Counted from the stretch's first letter, positions 35,509-43,690 are shown. The stretch is DNA of 64,000 nucleotides from Cloacibacillus evryensis DSM 19522 (GCF_000585335.1 NZ_KK073872.1:1727283-1791282); one strand, 5' to 3'. Program-made: numbers and translations. Notes: generated by a model not told the origin, from the letters alone.

Positions 35509-37021
35509 CCGCTATCTCCCTTGCGAATGCGCCGCGCAGCCCGAAGCGGGCCTCCAAAACTTCGCCCGCGGCGCCGTGAGCCAAAGCCCCCGCCGTCGCG
35601 GCATCGGCGATCGAAAGTCCGGCGGCGATAAAGGCGCCGATTATCCCGCTCAACACATCGCCCGAGCCTGGGACGGCGAGCGCGGGCGAACCCGTGCCGA
35701 TCATCCGTAACGGCCCGCCCGAGGCAATCAGAGTGTTTCGTCCCTTAAGCAGAGCCTGCCCCGTCTTAACGGCAAGTGCCTTGACGCAATCCGCGCGCCC
35801 CGCATCTACTTCGGCGGGAGACAGGCCAAGAATACGCCCTGCCTCCGCGCTATGCGGGGTCAGCAAAACGTCTTCGCGCGAGGGGAGCCCTGCCCCGCTT
35901 TGCGCGAAAAACCAGAGCATGTCCGCGTCAAGCAGCATCGGCAGCCGGCAGTTTTGCCAAAGCCAGGAAAATAATTCTCCGACCCCGTCGGAGCGTCCGC
36001 AGCCCGGGCCGGCGACAAGCGCCGCGCATTTAGGCAGACATTCGGCAAGAACGGACACAGCCGGAGCGCTCTCGACCTCGCCGTTTCTCGTGGCAAGCGG
36101 CAGGACGATGACCTCCGGCATCTCGGCGGAAAGGTGCGGCGCTATGAAATCCGGCACCGCCATAAAAACGAGCCCCGCGCCCGCGCGCAGAGCGCCTCTG
36201 GCCGTAAGCAGCGGCGCGCCGCGATAGCTGCCGCTGCCCGAATATATAAGCAGATTGCCGCGGTCCGTCTTATGTATGCTGCGCGAAACTTCAGGCAGCA
36301 GGTCGTGCAAATCATCCAGCCCCCAGAGACTCAGAACAGGCTTTTGGGGCAGTATGGCATTAGACGGTATGCCGATATCCGCCGTTATTATCCTGCCGCA
36401 GGCCTCCAACGCCGGCAGGAAGGCCATTCCGCGCTTGGGTGCCAGGAAGGTAACCGTCTCTGCGGCCTTCACACAGGGATCGTAGACAGCTCCGTTTTCC
36501 GGATCGATGCCGGAGGGGATATCCAGGGACAAAATCTTTTTACGCCCCTCCAAAAGCCTTATGAGACGCGCGGGCTCCTTACGCGGAGCTCCCGCCGTCC
36601 CGGTCCCGAGCAATCCCTCTACGATACAGCCGGCGCCGTCAAGCAGCGCCGATATCTCGGAATCGATCAGCTTCGGCGTATCAAAAATCCGCAGGCGGCC
36701 ACCATTCAGCCGTCTCAGTATCGCAAGATTTACGGCGGCGTCGTTTCTGTAGGCTTCGTCGGCGTCGCTTTTCAGCACCGTTACCTCCGCTCCGCCGATG
36801 ATGAGGTGGCGCGCCGCGGCAAAGCCGTCGCCGCCGTTGTTTCCGCGCCCCGCCAACACCACAAAACTGCCCTTTGGATCACCTGACAGCCTGACGGCCT
36901 CACGGGCGGCGTTTTTTGCGGCATTCTCCATCAGCACCACGGACGGCACGCCATATTTATCGGCGGCGATAATGTCCGCTTCACGTATATCCGCAGGCAA
37001 ATAAAAATTTTTCACCGTCAT
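35483..37021 (-). CDS. Bifunctional NAD(P)H-hydrate epimerase / ADP-dependent dehydratase
   Basis: It repairs hydrated NADH and NADPH. The N-terminal YjeF_N domain (residues 1-215) has LAGRGNNGGDGFAAARHL and the C-terminal YjeF_C domain (225-500) has AGPGCGRSDGVGE, LTPHSAEAGRILG and the phosphate-binding VPGSGDVLSGIIGAFIAAGL. At 512 residues it is full length. It lies between acpS and tsaE, with which it overlaps at both ends. Confidence 0.94.
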   Translation of the reverse strand: MTVKNFYLPADIREADIIAADKYGVPSVVLMENAAKNAAREAVRLSGDPKGSFVVLAGRGNNGGDGFAAARHLIIGGAEVTVLKSDADEAYRNDAAVNLAILRRLNGGRLRIFDTPKLIDSEISALLDGAGCIVEGLLGTGTAGAPRKEPARLIRLLEGRKKILSLDIPSGIDPENGAVYDPCVKAAETVTFLAPKRGMAFLPALEACGRIITADIGIPSNAILPQKPVLSLWGLDDLHDLLPEVSRSIHKTDRGNLLIYSGSGSYRGAPLLTARGALRAGAGLVFMAVPDFIAPHLSAEMPEVIVLPLATRNGEVESAPAVSVLAECLPKCAALVAGPGCGRSDGVGELFSWLWQNCRLPMLLDADMLWFFAQSGAGLPSREDVLLTPHSAEAGRILGLSPAEVDAGRADCVKALAVKTGQALLKGRNTLIASGGPLRMIGTGSPALAVPGSGDVLSGIIGAFIAAGLSIADAATAGALAHGAAGEVLEARFGLRGAFAREIADEIPAILR

Positions 37022-37383
37022 CCCTCCAAAACGACCATGGCGGCGGCCATGCCCGACTCATGCGAAATGCTAAGAAAAACTTGGTTTATTCCCTCTTCGT
37101 CGAGGCGGCTCTGAAAGTCGGCGCTGAAATTGAAAATAGGCCCTTTCTCAGTGCGGATGACCTCGCAGGCATCGAGCCCCATCTTCCCCAGCCCCCAGCC
37201 CCCGGCCTTGGCCAACGCCTCTTTTGCGGCAAAGGCCGCCGCATAGTGCAGCGCGGCGTCCGCCCTGTCTCCGGCATACGCGATCTCGTTCTTTGAGAAC
37301 AGACGTTCAACAAAGCCAGCGCGCGCGGCGGCCTTTTTCATCCGCTCTATGTCGCATAGATCGATACCGATGCCTTTAATCAT
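37018..37383 (-). CDS. acpS: Holo-[acyl-carrier-protein] synthase
   Basis: It transfers the phosphopantetheine arm of CoA to ACP. The 121-residue protein has GIGIDLCDIERMKKA with the metal-binding Asp and FAAKEALAKAGGWGLGKMG with the metal-binding Glu; it is trimeric in relatives. It overlaps both neighbours by four bases, indicating a coupled operon (glucosaminidase-acpS-nnr-tsaE-tsaB). Confidence 0.95.
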   Translation of the reverse strand: MIKGIGIDLCDIERMKKAAARAGFVERLFSKNEIAYAGDRADAALHYAAAFAAKEALAKAGGWGLGKMGLDACEVIRTEKGPIFNFSADFQSRLDEEGINQVFLSISHESGMAAAMVVLEG

Positions 37384-38135
37384 GATCCGCCTCCCAGCGC
37401 CCTCTCAACGGCTATAATCTGCCACTCCTCAAGTATCCCGAAGCCCTTCGCGGTCTCAAACTGTCTGTACAATTTCCTTTTCCATGAAGGACCGTATACC
37501 TCCGGTGCCAATTTTACAGCCTTTACAGCGAGTTTTTCAAAATATCTGTGATCCGTGGCCCATTTTCCATACCTTCCTTTGTACAGGCCGCCAAGGTATC
37601 CCCATATATTATTATTATGCTTCGCCGAAAGAGGATAGTCATCCCTTATTTTCCGGGAATAATCGCCGAGGAACTTCTTCAGCGACCCATACTTTCTGAA
37701 TGAGGACGCAACCATCATACTCTTTCCGCCGACGCGCTCCTCGCTCTCCGTATCGATATACGGCATGCCCAGCATCTTCCAGGCGCTGTTTGCCTTTATC
37801 CCCGCGCCATTGTTGCCCTCGCGCCAAAGGCGGCTCTGCCAGTCGCCGGTCTCATGCGAACAGTGAACGGCGGCTCCAAATGGATTTACACTCTTATACC
37901 TTTTCGCCGCCCGGTAAAAATCTACCGAGGAAAAAGCCTCGGTTCTCCAGGGGACGGACAGCAGGCAAAACAAAATGCAGAACAACACACCGCGGCATAA
38001 AACGAGATAATGATGTTCCGCATTCGGGAAATATCGATTTTTTAGTTTTTTAAACCCGTCCGATAACACAAAAAACTGCCGCTCAATTTGATAAGAGATT
38101 CTATAGCCTGTCGATATTATGCACCGAAAATCCAT
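37380..38135 (-). CDS. Secreted glucosaminidase-domain peptidoglycan hydrolase
   Basis: From about residue 70 the protein resembles the GH73 fold of FlgJ/Bax-type N-acetylglucosaminidases: AAVHCSHETGDWQSRLWREG (with the catalytic-region Glu), NNGAGIKANSAWKM and YGSLKKFLGDYSRKI. A hydrophobic segment (YLVLCRGVLFCILFCLLSVP) near residue 43-62 is the signal or anchor. The first 30 residues may not be translated, since a start at ATG 38135 makes an unusually long leader. It begins directly after the receiver gene stop. Confidence 0.82.
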   Translation of the reverse strand: MDFRCIISTGYRISYQIERQFFVLSDGFKKLKNRYFPNAEHHYLVLCRGVLFCILFCLLSVPWRTEAFSSVDFYRAAKRYKSVNPFGAAVHCSHETGDWQSRLWREGNNGAGIKANSAWKMLGMPYIDTESEERVGGKSMMVASSFRKYGSLKKFLGDYSRKIRDDYPLSAKHNNNIWGYLGGLYKGRYGKWATDHRYFEKLAVKAVKLAPEVYGPSWKRKLYRQFETAKGFGILEEWQIIAVERALGGGS

Positions 38136-38137
38136 AT

Positions 38138-38533
38138 TTACGCTTTTATCAGCGCAGCCAGGATATTGTACAGGTTTGTCGGGTCTACCGGTTTGGCAAA
38201 ATGGGCGTTCATTCCGGCCGCCAGAGAGTTGTTCCTGTCCTCGCCGCAGTCCTTCGCGGTCATCGCAATTATCGGTATCGTTCCGGCGTCGGCCTTGCGG
38301 CTGGAGCGAATAGCCCTGGCCGCGTCAAGACCGTCCATTACCGGCATACTGATGTCCATCAGGATCGCGTCAAAGTATCCCGCCGGCTCATTAAGGAACA
38401 GCTCAAGCCCAGACTTGCCGTTATCCGCATGTACCACGGAAATGCCCTCATGTTCAAGTACCTTTATAGTGATAGAGGCGTTTAAAGAGTGGTCTTCACA
38501 TAGCAATATACGCTTTCCGGTCAGTGCAACCAT
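38138..38533 (-). CDS. Stand-alone response-regulator receiver protein
   Basis: This 131-residue CheY-like domain has the acidic pair in ILLCEDHSLN, the phospho-acceptor Asp in AILMDISMPVMDGLDAARAI, the Thr in IIAMTAKD and the Lys in AHFAKPVDP. It has no output domain and most resembles receivers of hybrid kinases, so it may be a phosphorelay shuttle. No kinase is adjacent. An inverted repeat CCATTTT/AAAATGG lies upstream near 38598-38617. Confidence 0.88.
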   Translation of the reverse strand: MVALTGKRILLCEDHSLNASITIKVLEHEGISVVHADNGKSGLELFLNEPAGYFDAILMDISMPVMDGLDAARAIRSSRKADAGTIPIIAMTAKDCGEDRNNSLAAGMNAHFAKPVDPTNLYNILAALIKA

Positions 38534-38735
38534 ATAAACTCTTCCTTCCCATGACGTAATGTATGATTACTCATAAACTCCATAATTAAAATTATACCAT
38601 TTTTTACAAAATGGTCATCATCTATGAGCGGAAAATCCTACGCAGATGATGGACAAGCGCCAATACCCGACGCTGTGGCACTTACTTTGTCTTTTTAATT
38701 TTACAGCAGCCAGACGATAGGCCAGAAAGATAAAA

Positions 38736-38761
38736 GGACCTTCGGAAAACTCCGAAAGTCC
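38736..38761 (-). terminator. Terminator downstream of tRNA-Val
   Basis: On the minus strand, GGACTTTCGG and CCGAAGGTCC pair, followed by TTTTATCTTT, just beyond the 3' end of the tRNA-Val remnant. Confidence 0.8.
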
Positions 38762-38772
38762 TGTGATAGCGA

Positions 38773-38822
38773 TGGTGGGCGATATTGGGTTCGAACCAAC
38801 GACTTCCACCGTGTGAAGGTGA
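38773..38822 (-). tRNA. 3' half of tRNA-Val (anticodon CAC), left prophage junction (att)
   Basis: From its encoded CCA (38773-38775), acceptor GGGCGAT complement (38777-38783) and T arm (GGTTCGAACCC) through the anticodon loop TTCACAC, the sequence is a normal tRNA-Val. It stops at the 5' side of the anticodon stem (38822), where unrelated DNA begins. Tyrosine integrases commonly cross over in the anticodon stem-loop. The rest of the tRNA and the restored gene should lie at the far prophage end, outside this window. Confidence 0.88.
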
Positions 38823-38994
38823 TTATATGTAAAACAACGGGAAATGCTACGTTTTCATTATTATCATTTTTGTTGATTACCACAGAGTTTATTGCGTTCT
38901 ATGTTTTATTGTCTTTTCCCCTGTGTTATAATTTTTCCAGAAAAACAGTAGCCAATCAGTAGCCACTCTATTTCTGGAATCAGGGGGAACGAAA

Positions 38995-40185
38995 ATGAAA
39001 ACAAAGCTCACCCAAACCATGATAACATCACTAAGCCTCTCGGAGAAGAGGACAGTGTACCGCGATTCTCAAGTTCCGGGGCTAACTCTGCGAGTTGGCG
39101 CTACGGGCAAGAAGTTTTATCTCGACTATAAAATAAACGGGAATCGCCGATGGTATCTGATCGGAGACGCGGCTTATATGAAACTGGATGAGGCCAGACG
39201 CGAAGCCCATGCCTTTTTAGGTATCCTTGCCACAGGCAAAGACCCGCTGGCCGTGCCCGAGCCACTTATGACATACAAGGCCCTGCGGGACGATTATTAT
39301 GCTCCATGGGTAAAAGAGCACCGTAAAAGCGGCGCTGAGACCATCAAGGGACTTAAGCGGTATTTCGCCCAATTTGACGATAAAGCAATCAACGAACTTA
39401 CGCTTGCAGACATGGAGGCGTGGCGTCGGGAGATGCGTGAGAAGAGGCATCTTAAGTCCGCCACGCTAAACAGGTCGGCGGGGTATTTAACCTCCATGAT
39501 CAACTGGGCTGTAAACAAGAAAATCATATCTTCCAACCCTATAGCCGACCTTGAGCACCTGAAGGAGACAGATTCTAAAAAGGCTTGGCGCTTTCTGTCG
39601 AAAAACGAGATCGTTATTTTGAAGGAAGCGCTAGCCGCCAGGGACAAGCAGGTGCGCGACGGTGCGAAAAAGTGTATCTATGATATCCCTTTGCCTGGAG
39701 CTTACCCCGACCCTCTAACTCCTATGGTACTGACGGCGTTATATTCCGGCATTCGCTGGGGCTCCCTGGTTGCTCTGCACTGGCATAGCCTCGACCTCAC
39801 GCATGGCAGCATCTACCTCGAGGCCGACGATACCAAATCTGAGGACATGCAGAGCATCCCTATCAACGGCGCTCTCTTAGCCGTACTTCATGATTGGCAA
39901 CAAGAGTTCCCTTCTGCCCCCGGCGATCTTGTTTTTCCGGCTCCGAAGGGCGGAATATTCTATAACGTCAACGCTGCGTGGTATGAACTGCTTGCCGACG
40001 CAGGCATTGGCCATCTGCGCTGGCACGACTTGCGCCACACCTTCGCATCGCAGCTCGTAATGGCCGGTGTGCCGCTCAACACCGTCCGCGAGCTGCTGGG
40101 ACACAAAAACATAAAAACGACCTTGCGTTACGCTCATCTGGCACCGCAGGGGCTAAAATCGGCTGTTGAACGCCTGGTGGATTGA
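38995..40185 (+). CDS. Phage integrase, tyrosine recombinase
   Basis: The 396-residue protein has the P4/lambda-type arm-binding domain (LTLRVGATGKKFYLDYKING, then LDEARREAHAFLGILATGKD), a core-binding SAM-like domain (about 100-180) and the catalytic domain with Arg in YSGIRWGSLVALHW, HDLRHTFASQLV (His-Arg), LLGHKNIKTTLRYAHLA (His and Tyr nucleophile). CAGGGGGAACGAA precedes the ATG. It lies 170 bases from the tRNA-Val junction, as expected for the enzyme that uses that site. Confidence 0.95.
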   Translation: MKTKLTQTMITSLSLSEKRTVYRDSQVPGLTLRVGATGKKFYLDYKINGNRRWYLIGDAAYMKLDEARREAHAFLGILATGKDPLAVPEPLMTYKALRDDYYAPWVKEHRKSGAETIKGLKRYFAQFDDKAINELTLADMEAWRREMREKRHLKSATLNRSAGYLTSMINWAVNKKIISSNPIADLEHLKETDSKKAWRFLSKNEIVILKEALAARDKQVRDGAKKCIYDIPLPGAYPDPLTPMVLTALYSGIRWGSLVALHWHSLDLTHGSIYLEADDTKSEDMQSIPINGALLAVLHDWQQEFPSAPGDLVFPAPKGGIFYNVNAAWYELLADAGIGHLRWHDLRHTFASQLVMAGVPLNTVRELLGHKNIKTTLRYAHLAPQGLKSAVERLVD

Positions 40186-40311
40186 AATTTTAGTTGTAGA
40201 CGGAACTGCGGTGTCCAATCTTCACCACGAGAACAATAAGGCGTCCATATAACATTAAGATAAAATTTTTTTCTTTTGTGGTGCTGTATTCAAGCTTCGT
40301 GATATTTCCAA

Positions 40312-40374
40312 AACATGAAAACGACCCTGAGTTACGCGCACCTAGCGCTACAGGACCTAAAATCCACAGTCTAG
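40312..40374 (+). pseudogene. Remnant of an integrase C-terminus
   Basis: About 63 bases encode MKTTLSYAHLALQDLKSTV followed by a stop, aligning with KTTLRYAHLAPQGLKSAV at the end of the intact integrase 180 bases upstream. It includes the Tyr region. It is a decayed second copy, from duplication or from an earlier element at the same site. Confidence 0.75.
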
Positions 40375-40415
40375 GTACTAAAGTAAACCACCGCTTGACA
40401 AACATGTTGAAAAAG

Positions 40416-40453
40416 GAGAAATTACTTGCGAACATTTGTGAAAGTAATTTCTC
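40416..40453. terminator. Terminator after the integrase region
   Basis: GAGAAATTACTT (40416-40427) pairs with AAGTAATTTCTC (40442-40453). T runs occur on both sides (TTTTTT after it on plus, CTTTTTC on minus), so it may stop both the integrase transcript and the opposing one. Confidence 0.85.
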
Positions 40454-40504
40454 TTTTTTGGGTCAAACGGTAAAGTGTTTTTCTGGTTAAACTTAAGAGC
40501 GTTC

Positions 40505-41563
40505 CTAGATCCAACCGGCCTGGTTCATCATCAGTACAGCGGTCTCCGCGACGCTATATTTTTCCTTTTTATTCTCAAGAAAGAAATCATCTATGGCTAT
40601 GGCGAGCTGTTCTGCATATGGCTTTATGGCAGCCACGACTTCAGGAGTGTTAGAGGTTTGAGGAATATTAAGATTGAGTTTCTTGTCCTTGTAGAATTTA
40701 AAAATATAGTCGGCGCAAGTGGATATTCGGTTTTGATGAGATGCCTTTAACCAGTCCGAGGAGCTTTTATCATGCAGCGTTCCACACTGATACCATTCTT
40801 TTCCGACTTCATTTCTAGGAATCGAATATCCCATATCTGCGAATCTTTCTGCGTCAGGGCCTGGCCATCCTTTTAGAAGACCCTCCATCATGATATTGCC
40901 CGCCTCTTTTTCAGTGAGCTTATTCTTTTTACGAAATTCGGCTTTTTGTTCATCAGCGTTAAAGTCCGGGTCTTTTAATGCAATACGTTCAGCAAGAATC
41001 GAATTGCTATAAAAAGCCTTCCTCTTTTTCTCAGGCATCTTCCCGACTATAAATTTTGACACATCTACAAAATAATAATCTGAAATGTCGGGTTCTCCGT
41101 TACCATTTCCTTTATCGCCAATATCAATGGTACCAGCAGCAAGACTATTAAAATTTTCAACCTTATCATGGAAAGCATTTACCCATACTCTATCTACTTT
41201 CTCCTCTTCTTTTACTTTTTTAGCCACATGTTCAAGCACCTGTCCAAGCTGCTCTTTAGTCAACCCAAGCGGGACGGTAATTATTACTTGCCGTCTGGAA
41301 TAATTGAGCATATTTGCATTTTTTACGGCAAGCATCGTATAATGCTTTGAAGGATCAAATGAGGGCGCTGGAGCTTTTTCAGGTTCGGCGGCGGTCTTTT
41401 CTTGTACTGGTGCAGGAGCGGGAACATTATTGTTCGCCTTCTCGTTTTTAGGTGGTTCGGGCAGCAATGACCCAACAGCAGAAAAAACACATAAAACGAT
41501 GAGCAAAATACCCCACCATCTTTTATACCACGGCTTTGTCGGAATAATTTTTAACTCTCCCAT
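40505..41563 (-). CDS. Membrane-anchored phage accessory protein, function unknown
   Basis: The 352-residue protein has an N-terminal anchor (WWGILLIVLCVFSAVGSLL) and a Pro/Ala/Glu-rich linker (residues 38-70), followed by a large external domain. No family is recognised. It is transcribed leftward from its own ribosome site (TAGGAGAGG), opposite to the phage early genes. Genes in this position between integrase and repressor are often expressed in the lysogen and can alter the host surface or block other phages, but there is no direct evidence for that here. Confidence 0.75.
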   Translation of the reverse strand: MGELKIIPTKPWYKRWWGILLIVLCVFSAVGSLLPEPPKNEKANNNVPAPAPVQEKTAAEPEKAPAPSFDPSKHYTMLAVKNANMLNYSRRQVIITVPLGLTKEQLGQVLEHVAKKVKEEEKVDRVWVNAFHDKVENFNSLAAGTIDIGDKGNGNGEPDISDYYFVDVSKFIVGKMPEKKRKAFYSNSILAERIALKDPDFNADEQKAEFRKKNKLTEKEAGNIMMEGLLKGWPGPDAERFADMGYSIPRNEVGKEWYQCGTLHDKSSSDWLKASHQNRISTCADYIFKFYKDKKLNLNIPQTSNTPEVVAAIKPYAEQLAIAIDDFFLENKKEKYSVAETAVLMMNQAGWI

Positions 41564-41639
41564 TTATACCTCTCCTATACGACTACAATGATTTTTTAAA
41601 TGTGATATCCACTAATGCTATCGCGTGTGCAAGTAAGTT

Positions 41640-41891
41640 TCATTGCGGCGGCCTGCATTTTTTGCAGGGGCCGTATCCTTGGTCTTTGGCTTCTTTGAGT
41701 GTGATTTCAATTTTTGATCTTGAAAGACTTCCGCATCCGTCCCTGTGATATTTTGCGCCGGTGCGAGTAATGTAGACAATCGTGTTGCTCGATGTTGCTG
41801 TTGGTTGCGGCGGCGACGCCACGGCTATTGCAGAGGCAGACAATATAAAAAGCAAAACAAGGAAAGCGAAAACTTTGATATGTTTCTTCAT
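41640..41891 (-). CDS. Small secreted protein with a Cys/His metal-binding-like motif
   Basis: A signal peptide (MKKHIKVFAFLVLLFILSAS) is followed by a roughly 45-residue domain: VYITRTGAKYHRDGCGSLSR ... LKEAKDQGYGPCKKCRPP. The YHxxxC ... PCxxC pattern occurs at the C-terminus of secreted nucleases and competence-type proteins, where it may bind zinc. I start at ATG 41891 because AGGAG lies eight bases ahead. The 5' leader is shared with the next gene. Confidence 0.75.
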   Translation of the reverse strand: MKKHIKVFAFLVLLFILSASAIAVASPPQPTATSSNTIVYITRTGAKYHRDGCGSLSRSKIEITLKEAKDQGYGPCKKCRPPQ

Positions 41892-41942
41892 AGCTACCAC
41901 TCCTATATTTAGATGTAACCTGCACTTGCAGGGTGTAGCCTA
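41892..41942 (-). repeat. Repeated hairpin leader, copy 1
   Basis: On the minus strand it reads TAGGCTACACCCTGC..., has the palindrome CCTGCAAGTGCAGG (41919-41932) and ends in AAATATAGGAGTG before the ATG. Nearly the same leader lies before the gene starting at 42542. Confidence 0.7.
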
Positions 41943-42005
41943 ATATTTAGGAGGTACTTACTATGTTGACAATGTTGAATTTTGTTTAAAACATATCCCA
42001 AAAAC

Positions 42006-42542
42006 TCAGTTCAGCAATTTAGCCTTTGCCGCCACATACTCTTCATCTGTTAAAAGCCCCTTTTCTTTCATACTACCCAGCCGTTCCAATTTTGAAATAA
42101 TATCATCTACAGGTGCTTTACTTCCCACAGCAGTAGGATTAGTATGCGTATATTGATTATGTATGTGGTTGGATATAATTTCATTCATTTTAGAAACGTC
42201 GGCCTTTGCAATGTTGTCAATAATGACATCCCCCGATGATGTTCCAATAGAAATTTTTCCCATTAACATGCCGAGTTTATGAGAAATAGAGCTTATCTTA
42301 TCGTAAGGGTACTCAATTTGTTTTAATCCGTAAATAAACCCCTTATCGAGAAAAATGAGGCGCATGTTTGTTGCTGTAATGAGCCATGTATTGCCGTCTG
42401 TGAACCCGCTTGTCAGAAACAATATCTCTTCGCTTTCGCGCATTATCTCTGGCAAAAAAGCAATTTCTTTTTTGGTACCAAATGAATCGAATAGGCCAAC
42501 TGATTTGATTTGAGCGTCCACAACATCTTTTGATAATGCCAT
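42006..42542 (-). CDS. Bacterial PH-domain and SHOCT-domain protein
   Basis: A YokE-like PH domain covers about residues 20-120 (FLTSGFTDGNTWLITATNMR, FIYGLKQIEYPYDKISSISH). The C-terminus DIISKLERLGSMKEKGLLTD-EEYVAAKAKLL is a SHOCT motif. Such proteins are common on phages and plasmids; SHOCT is thought to mediate oligomerisation or interaction, and the function is unknown. The ATG at 42542 has AGGAGTG at good spacing. Confidence 0.82.
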   Translation of the reverse strand: MALSKDVVDAQIKSVGLFDSFGTKKEIAFLPEIMRESEEILFLTSGFTDGNTWLITATNMRLIFLDKGFIYGLKQIEYPYDKISSISHKLGMLMGKISIGTSSGDVIIDNIAKADVSKMNEIISNHIHNQYTHTNPTAVGSKAPVDDIISKLERLGSMKEKGLLTDEEYVAAKAKLLN

Positions 42543-42594
42543 AAAAATCACTCCTATATTTAATAATAACCTGCAAGAGCAGGGCGTAGCCTAT
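42543..42594 (-). repeat. Repeated hairpin leader, copy 2
   Basis: On the minus strand it reads TAGGCTACGCCCTGC..., with the hairpin CCTGCTCTTGCAGG (42570-42583) and AAATATAGGAGTG before the start codon. It matches copy 1 at most positions. Confidence 0.7.
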
Positions 42595-42665
42595 ATAGAG
42601 TGGAGATATTATTATAGTGGTGCGGCTTCTCTCATATTTTTCCAGCAAGCTTCAAAAGATGATAT

Positions 42666-43010
42666 CTATCCAGCGCTTTTTTTTGATGTTTTGGCACGGT
42701 ATTTCTGATAACTAAGATAGCCAGCAAGCTCTTCTTTACCCTTTTTATCTAAGCCTCTAAAAAGTTCGATCAAATCCTCTTCCTCGGCAGACAATATAGT
42801 AGACGTTCCCTCCAAAGGTGGCGTTGGGGCAGCAATAAGATCCGCATACGCGCAATTTAAGACTTCTGCTAATTTTTCACCAGTTTTCCGCGTAAAATTG
42901 GCGTCCTCCGATTCAATCCTGCTGATAGAGCGGAGTGACACGCCACTTATTTCTGCTAACTGTAACTGTGTCAACCCTTCTTTTTCTCGAAATTCCTTTA
43001 ATCTATTCAC
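42666..43010 (-). CDS. XRE-family repressor (cI-like)
   Basis: The 114-residue protein has an N-terminal HTH (LTQLQLAEISGVSLRSISRI) and a helical C-terminus (ILSAEEEDLIELFRGLDKKG) without a peptidase domain, so RecA-type self-cleavage is not expected. The start is a GTG. It diverges from a cro-like gene across an operator array, the classical lysogeny switch layout. Confidence 0.85.
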   Translation of the reverse strand: MNRLKEFREKEGLTQLQLAEISGVSLRSISRIESEDANFTRKTGEKLAEVLNCAYADLIAAPTPPLEGTSTILSAEEEDLIELFRGLDKKGKEELAGYLSYQKYRAKTSKKSAG

Positions 43011-43035
43011 GATATCACCATTTAAAAGGTACTAT

Positions 43036-43177
43036 AACATGCAATATTTTGCAATAGAAAGATATTGATAGTTAATTTTAATAAAAGTGTAATATATTGC
43101 TTGACTTTTAGGCAATATATTCATATACTACAAACACGCAACATATTACTATTGCATAAATTAATATATTGCATGTT
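43036..43177. promoter_or_regulatory. Operator array between the divergent XRE genes
   Basis: The half-site GCAATATATT or its complement occurs about six times. The outermost pair, AACATGCAATATTTT (43036-43050) and AATATATTGCATGTT (43163-43177), is inverted with one mismatch. One half-site overlaps the rightward promoter spacer. Confidence 0.7.
43101..43129 (+). promoter_or_regulatory. Rightward early promoter
   Basis: TTGACT (43101-43106), a 17-bp spacer and TATACT (43124-43129) form a near-consensus promoter for the cro-like gene, 65 bases upstream of its start. Confidence 0.75.
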
Positions 43178-43193
43178 AGAAGGAGGGATCAGA

Positions 43194-43645
43194 TTGATAA
43201 ACGCAGAAAAACTTCGCACGAGAAGAAAGGAATTAGGCCTAACGCAGCGCACTCTTGCGGACAAAGCAAAGATTGCCTGCAGGAACTTGGCGCGGCTCGA
43301 AAATAACGAAGGCGATACCACGACAGGAGTACTTCTTTCTCTTGCAAAAGAGCTTGATTGTAGTCCTTTAGATTTGCTTATTGATGTTTCAAACCCTACC
43401 CCGCCCCTGCCACGAACGGGCTAAAAGCAGGGGCGAAAAGCCAAGACAAGCCCACGCCACAGGAGATCGCGGCGGAGATCGCCGCGTTTCGTGACGCGAT
43501 CAACGCTCTTTTCCCCGAACTGTCCGACCGGGACGCCTACGCCGACATCTTACTCGACCTGAAAGACAACGGCCGCATCGACGCCCCGGAGATGAGGGCA
43601 AAGATCGAAAGAGGCATCAAAGCGCTGGAAGCATCGCTGGCGTAA
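43194..43645 (+). pseudogene. XRE-family cro-like regulator, probable frameshift separating a C-terminal helical region
   Basis: A TTG start with GGAGG ahead opens an HTH protein (KELGLTQRTLADKAKIACRN, LARLENNEGDTTTGVLLSLA) that stops at 43424. In another frame the sequence stays open from 43385 to 43645 with no start codon before its middle and encodes PTPQEIAAEIAAFRDAINAL and RIDAPEMRAKIERGIKALEA, a plausible C-terminal domain. Adding one C in the C-rich stretch at 43399-43407 fuses the two into about 151 residues. As written, only the 76-residue HTH is made. Confidence 0.65.
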
Positions 43646-43690
43646 GGGCAACGCCGCACTATGACAGCTGAATAGAGGGGAGATTGGCTT

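Noticed and set aside
38822-38834. ATTATATGTAAAA here matches the start of the 43-bp repeat at 12481 and 16794
   Set aside because: Only 13 AT-rich bases agree and the following sequence differs, so chance is enough; no sign of a third transposon copy.
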